Program-made: the position numbers and the translations under genes
Shown here: positions 7,953 through 12,176 of the stretch, piece by piece
How the letters are laid out: the number at the start of each line of letters is the position of its first letter
How positions within the stretch are numbered: position 1 is the stretch's first letter
Source: Phoronis ovalis
Taxonomy: Eukaryota; Phoronida; Phoronidae
NCBI GenBank assembly: GCA_028565635.1
Contig: JAOXYB010047214.1
Span: 1-12,176 of the forward strand
Reading direction: 5' to 3'
DNA length: 12,176 nt
Notes under the pieces: generated by a model
Databases searched by the model: none
The model's input: the letters and a program-made list of their open reading frames with translations, nothing else
What the model was told of the DNA's origin: nothing

Positions 7953-8929
7953 ACAGTAAAATTTTCTGACGAAGATCACGAAGTAACTAATATTTTAGAA
8001 AGAAACTATCGTGTTCGCTTATCTACCGGATAATGTAGACTAGCTAGCGATTTAAATGAAAAATATATGATACCGGATGATTCTACATGATTTGAGCTAA
8101 ATGCTACAATTCTAATTCAGCATTTTTTTTAATTTGATGTCAACAAACAAGTATATATAGTACAGGTTAAATAAATACAAACTGCATGAACACTCAAATA
8201 TTGTAATTGCGATTAATTTCAAACTGTTTAATTGTGAGCGACGAAATTCATATAGACCGTGTTACCTTTGATGTAATTGATTGGGTTTTAAAACAATTTC
8301 TTGCTATATGGCAGAGAATGTTAGAAACATTCTCAGACTTCTCCTTTCTGACAAGAAACATCTTGTTGGTTAATTTATAGTTGTGTGGTCGACAGATAGG
8401 AGCAACTGCTGGTAATAGATGTTAATTGTCTTGGGTTCAATTTGACTTTTGATATTTTTAGTTTTCCCGTGGTTAATAGTTTATATATATATAAGAACTG
8501 TTATAAAATGAAAAAATGTTATATTGGCAGATTGGTTAAAGTCTATACACTCATGTTCACAGGTGACAATGTTGACATAACCAGATGGCGCTTCCATGGT
8601 ATGCCACTACAGCATTTTTTTAATAGACGCCTCTGACCTCTCGGTCTGACCTCTCAAACGTTTAATAAATGACGAGCAACGTTCCCCTAACAAATATACA
8701 TTGATGAGAGCACTGATATCTTCTTATGATTTATTAAATCGTAATTCAAACATATACGTAAAAGAAGAATTCAATGTACACATTTCAACAATATCAGAAA
8801 AAAATAATCACGGATTATTAAATATCGATTCGTAATGGTATGCTATATGATAAATCTGTTTCAATTTGTCGATCTGAAAACTCGCACTATTTCAAGTCCT
8901 GTATAGTTTTTTCTGATTAACATGCACAG
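7953..8929. other. No gene seen
   Basis: This AT-rich region includes a small perfect hairpin GAGAATGTT-AGA-AACATTCTC at 8314-8334, a TA-dinucleotide run near 8482-8492, and a TCTGACCTCTC direct repeat near 8630-8655. The 64-codon plus frame at 8442-8636 is unrecognised and probably chance. Confidence 0.4.
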
Positions 8930-9064
8930 TTTTCCCATACTCGAAAGAAATATTTAACCCTAAGACGTTAACACCGATACATGATATCAAAATCAGAGAA
9001 CTGAACTACTTGATCTATATTTGCGGGTTATCTAACTGTGAAACAAGTTTTAACGTAGCATTTG
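8930..9064 (+). other. Candidate 135-nt exon, very tentative
   Basis: A T-rich tract ending CATGCACAG is followed by 135 bases and then TTTG|GTAAGT. One frame is open throughout: two bases to finish a codon, 44 codons from FPYSKEIFNPKTLTPIHD to CETSFNVAF, and one base over. Its incoming phase does not match the outgoing phase of the candidate at 6926-6978, so they cannot be adjacent exons. The peptide is unrecognised, and such an open frame has an appreciable chance probability in AT-rich DNA. Confidence 0.15.
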
Positions 9065-9849
9065 GTAAGTTAAGAGAAAAAGCAGAACTGATTGCTGACT
9101 CACATAATGTTTTCGATGTAGAGTTATTTTCGGCAAAATGTTTTATGGTGAGATAGATTAATTCTCCATGATGCAAAATGTATTTTTTTAAATTCGATTG
9201 AAACAACTTGTAATTTAATTTCACTAATGTATCAAATCTTATCGATATATTGACCAATTTCACGGTCTAGTATTTAAGCAGCGGCAGAGCAAATATCGTC
9301 CGAAAAGGCAAATAGCCCCAGGTTAAAACATTTGATAATGTATCCTTAGTTGTGACTTCCTCTGTATGCTAATTAGTGTATTCAGTTAAGTATTGACTCC
9401 GTTCCGCTCAGTTAATCCACTAATTAACCTGGTAAATACTGGGGTAAACAACCTGTAAATGTTGCGAATATCCGTGTTTTGTCACCGAAAGTACAATTTA
9501 TTAGTGTAAACCTATAATAATTATTAATAAATTAAATGTTGTAGACATTTATTCCAAGAACATATTAATGTTTTAGTACTTTCAATTTTATTCGAACATA
9601 GATGAAAATGACATAATTGGATGCATATTTTTTCGATGTTTTAATTGCAGTTCGAATGAATTCAGCTAAGCCTGAAACTAAAATTATCAAGTCTACTTGA
9701 TTGTTATATAAAACCACTTTAAGAAAAGTACTCCATTGATAAAAATAACTGTCAGGCGTCTTTCATCATATAAAAATATATGCAATATCGTTTATTACTA
9801 TTACTAAGCAAATCCAAATAGTGGGGGCAAACGAAATAGGATTTAAGAA
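9065..9849. other. No gene seen
   Basis: The minus-strand 82-codon frame at 9015-9263 is the only notable frame. It is rich in L, N, K and S, has no recognisable motif and is probably chance. No repeat or RNA gene was found. Confidence 0.4.
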
Positions 9850-10212
9850 TTAGTTACAGATGTCTGTTAAAGACAGCGAGATAAAATGTAAGCAATGTGT
9901 AGTTGTACTCTCTTTAAGACACATTAGAATTCCTGAGGCAGCAGGACAAAACACAGATACACACACAAGAAGAAGAAACCGCGACAAAACAGTAGGAAAT
10001 AAAATTACAACTGTTATAACAGAAACACGATGCAGGAAGAAGGAATCAGGATCTGTTAAGACCTTTAAAAGATAATTTGATACATCAAAAAGGTCATAAT
10101 TACGAAAATCTTTAATCTTGTTAGACATAAGATCACGGGGATGTACATACATGTATGATGAATACTGAAGTGTGCAACCTGAATTGGCAATTTTTCCCCC
10201 CAAGAAATCCAT
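9850..10212 (-). CDS. Unrecognised 120-codon open frame with a hydrophobic segment
   Basis: This is the second-longest open frame in the window. It starts MDFLGGKIANSGCTLQ, has a polar middle (DLMSNKIKDFRNYDLFDVSN, residues 27-46) and then a hydrophobic stretch at roughly residues 63-98 (VSVITVVILFPTVLSRFLLL and following) that could hold one or two membrane segments. I recognise no family. Roughly 0.2-0.3 frames this long are expected by chance in AT-rich DNA of this size. It lies just beside a degenerate transposon fragment (10248-10392). It may be a decayed exon, transposon-derived, or chance. An acceptor-like TTTAACAG lies near its 3' end. Confidence 0.15.
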   Translation of the reverse strand: MDFLGGKIANSGCTLQYSSYMYVHPRDLMSNKIKDFRNYDLFDVSNYLLKVLTDPDSFFLHRVSVITVVILFPTVLSRFLLLVCVSVFCPAASGILMCLKESTTTHCLHFISLSLTDICN

Positions 10213-10247
10213 TCTTAAAAAGTCTCTAACAATGGCTCGAAATCTCG

Positions 10248-10392
10248 ACGAGTCGAAGGGGCCGGTATTTAGAGCGAATACCCCAGTAAACGACCCCTTT
10301 AGAGGGACAACATCAAAAATTGGTCCATTTCGAGAATAAAATCCCTAATTGGTGCATCTTCTGAGTTTGGGCTGCACTCCCATCTAAAAAGA
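10248..10392. mobile_element. Degenerate fragment related to the C/G-ended element family
   Basis: The segment GCTGCACTCCCATCTAAAAA at 10371-10390 closely matches GCTGCACACTCCCACC followed by A-run at 718-739, the subterminal part of the first element. Preceding sequence (GAATACCCC, AAATTGGTCCATTTCGAG, AATCCCTAATTGG) has the same repeated-phrase texture. The terminal C/G tract is absent, so the copy is truncated or decayed. Confidence 0.55.
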
Positions 10393-11081
10393 AGACCAGT
10401 ATAAGATAAATCCAGGAAATAAACGTATACTTTGAAATCTTTGTTGCAAAACAGATGCACTTTTTGTTCTAACATTATTAATGGAGATAACCAACTCTAG
10501 TAAAGTCCGCTGTTATTTGCATCAACAACGAAGATATTCGTTGAGTGAGACTTGAGACAGTTTGTGGAGTTTTCCCACGGTTTATTGGTTATGTTTATAT
10601 ATTGTATGTACTGTTGTACCTATCAATCATTTATATACTCTAAAACTAGTTAATTAAAAACATTCCAGCTGAAAAATTTTACATGTCATTAATGTCATAA
10701 AATTGATTGACTGGAAGAACCCGGAAGGACGGTCCGGTAAGGACGACATAGTTCCGCGTGTGGTATATAAATTGTGTTAATGTTCTGATCACACCCGATC
10801 GCACATGGTGTAATGACATTGAGTTTGGTCGTGATGAACTTTGTACATGCATATAAAATGTAACAAGAGACAGCACTACCAATAGTGTATCAATACGTTA
10901 AGTGTAGGTTGAAATACGATGCTGTTTAAAACAGCATGAACAGAAACAAAAATAAAATGATGTATATTTAATGGTAGTCAATCGAGAAAAGAATCTGAGA
11001 ATGTAGTATGGTGTAAACAGTTTAAGTTAGAATATTCCATTCATATGTCTTTGCAATGTAATTCAGGATACGATTTGCTAG
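10393..11081. other. No gene seen
   Basis: Contains a short perfect palindrome ATGCTGTTT-A-AAACAGCAT at 10919-10937. The 67-codon minus frame at 10679-10882 has no recognisable motif. Confidence 0.4.
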
Positions 11082-11172
11082 CACATACCCCCGGGGGGCA
11101 GTCAATATAAAAGTGGGTGCGCATGTTCCAACAAAATTTCGCGTGAAAGGGTATGTTTTTCGAACCGCCGAT

Positions 11173-11190
11173 GCGTAACGCACGTTACGC
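11173..11190. repeat. Hairpin GCGTAAC-GCAC-GTTACGC
   Basis: Perfect 7-bp arms around a 4-base loop, CpG-rich, inside the second C/G-ended element. Confidence 0.6.
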
Positions 11191-11247
11191 GCTTAGGGTC
11201 TGTTTTTTAGCTAAAATCACGAAAAGGGGTGGTTTTTTGGAGGTGTG

Positions 11248-11370
11248 ACACTTCGTTAGGGGTGTTTTCCCCAAAAGTCATTTCCTTAGGGGTGTATTTT
11301 TTCAAAAAACTCGCTTCCTTAGAGATGTATTTTTTGCAGAATTTCACTTCGTTAGGGCCTTTTTTGAAAA
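11248..11370. repeat. Imperfect ~33-bp tandem array (CACTTCGTTAGGGGTGTTTT-type units)
   Basis: Four head-to-tail units start near 11248, 11279, 11311 and 11345, each of the form CACTTCGTTAGGGGTG followed by T-rich and A-rich runs; the last is truncated. It fills the element's right half. The unit length is similar to that of the array in the 344-764 element, but the sequence differs. Confidence 0.7.
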
Positions 11371-11417
11371 CCCATGTTGGAACACTTTCATACTGACTGC
11401 CTCCCCGGGAATATACC

Positions 11418-11909
11418 TTGGCACACCTATGCCACGTGCTGTCGGATCGATTTTCTTTAGGCGCAGCCGGTTTCTGTATTCAGAAACCTATCATGCTCAG
11501 TTCGCAATTTTGTAAGCTGTATCGGAATCAAACGCGGAATACGCGTTGAACAAATGTGTGAGGTTTCAACCCATACTGTTTTTTCTGTCATCGTATTACC
11601 ACAATAATTTCCTGCTATATTTAAAGTATGGCTTACACATATGTGATTTGTATAGAGAAACATTTGTTCGGGACCTGGGTATTTTGAGTGTTTGATTTTA
11701 AATGTATGTAACCAATTAGAATTACTCGAACTGGTGTACAGTTATACCCTAAATTTGTTATTGTAGTATTAGATCTATTTTATTAGTAGTAATTCAGCCT
11801 TTCTAATATACTAATTCATCTTTTAAGTGAAGCTGTTAATTACTACACTATTTCGATAACATTGTCATGTAGTGACACATAGCGGTGATTTTTGAGGTTC
11901 ACTAGGACT
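11418..11909. other. No gene seen
   Basis: This AT-rich spacer lies between two C/G-ended elements. The 68-codon minus frame at 11457-11663 is unrecognised; nothing else stands out beyond the small hairpin at 11469-11488. Confidence 0.4.
11469..11488. repeat. Small hairpin GGTTTCTG-TATT-CAGAAACC
   Basis: Perfect 8-bp stem with a 4-base loop, about 60 bases beyond the right end of the second element. No function can be assigned. Confidence 0.5.
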
Positions 11910-12030
11910 CCCGGGGGATGATTCCCAATCACGAAGTATACGGATACATGCTCTACTTGAGAGGGGTATGGTTTTCAAAGTTCAAACTGCCGAAAAGTGG
12001 TACCGTTTCGAGAATGTCCACGTACATCTA
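11910..12030 (+). mobile_element. Left end of a further, diverged C/G-ended element (right end not found)
   Basis: CCCGGGGGATGATTCCCAAT begins a stretch in which TACGGATACATGC (11939-11951) aligns with TACGGGGATGTGC near 382 in the first element, at a similar distance from the G-tract. GTTTCGAGAAT (12006-12016) resembles ATTTCGAGAAT at 10328-10338 in the 10248-10392 fragment. No C-run right end appears before 12176, so it is truncated or runs off the window. The 80-codon plus frame at 11918-12160 starts inside it and is not credible. Confidence 0.5.
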
Positions 12031-12176
12031 TGTGTTTGTTTTTAAATGTCTTAACAAATTTATTTATTTATGGAAAACTTTCCGAAAAATGGTGTCTAAT
12101 AAAGGATGTAGAAGAGGTGTTTTATTACTTTTTTTTAAGAAAGCTGCTAGAAAGGATTAAGAAAGCTGTTAGATAT

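Larger units (their letters stand above)
11090..11409. mobile_element. Second C/G-ended non-autonomous element (CCCGGGGGGCAGTCA ends)
   Basis: The left end reads CCCGGGGGGCAGTCAATATA then AAAGTG; the right end, reversed, reads CCCGGGGAGGCAGTCAGTAT then GAAAGTG, so the inverted ends match over about 27 bases with one base gained or lost and few substitutions. Flanks CACATACC (11082-11089) and AATATACC (11410-11417) agree at 6 of 8 positions, a plausible decayed 8-bp target duplication. The interior holds an imperfect tandem array and a GCGTAAC-GCAC-GTTACGC hairpin at 11173-11190. There is no coding capacity. Confidence 0.75.

Noticed and set aside
11918-12160. 80-codon plus-strand frame
   Set aside because: It begins inside a degenerate transposon end and has no recognisable domain.

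Overview
The window looks like nuclear DNA from an invertebrate animal. It is AT-rich by eye, has canonical GT-AG splice signals, no bacterial-style operons, and many short non-autonomous transposons. The one clear gene is a FAM120-family (XPG-N-like) gene on the minus strand that reads closest to FAM120B, a metazoan family. The density of small elements ending in CCCGGGGG tracts suggests a marine invertebrate, possibly a mollusc or other lophotrochozoan; that placement is inference only.

Layout. Positions 1-3489 appear to lie in the intron downstream of the large FAM120B-like exon. This stretch holds (i) a 421-bp element at 344-764 with C/G-tract inverted ends, an internal array of about nine degenerate ~30-bp units and a perfect 8-bp target duplication; (ii) a 783-bp hAT-like element at 2261-3043 with CAGTGGC ends and a 7/8-matching 8-bp target duplication; and (iii) a 21-bp tandem duplication at 3205-3248. 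I could not find the next FAM120B exon here. Positions 3490-5145 are the large coding exon, ending at a strong splice donor. Just before its ATG is a good splice acceptor, so transcription probably starts in an upstream non-coding exon. A YY1-like/GC-box motif at 5402-5416 marks a possible promoter.

Positions 5500-12176 contain no gene I can recognise. They hold a 275-bp fold-back palindrome (7678-7952), a second CCCGGGG-ended element with its own ~33-bp internal repeats (11090-11409), degenerate relatives of these elements (around 5485, 10248-10392, 11910-12030), two weak candidate exons on the plus strand (6926-6978, 8930-9064), and an unexplained 120-codon open frame on the minus strand (9850-10212).

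There is no evidence of interacting genes or an operon-like system. The most interesting material is the group of C/G-tract-terminated, internally repetitive elements and the FAM120B-like protein that keeps its nuclease-like acidic residues.
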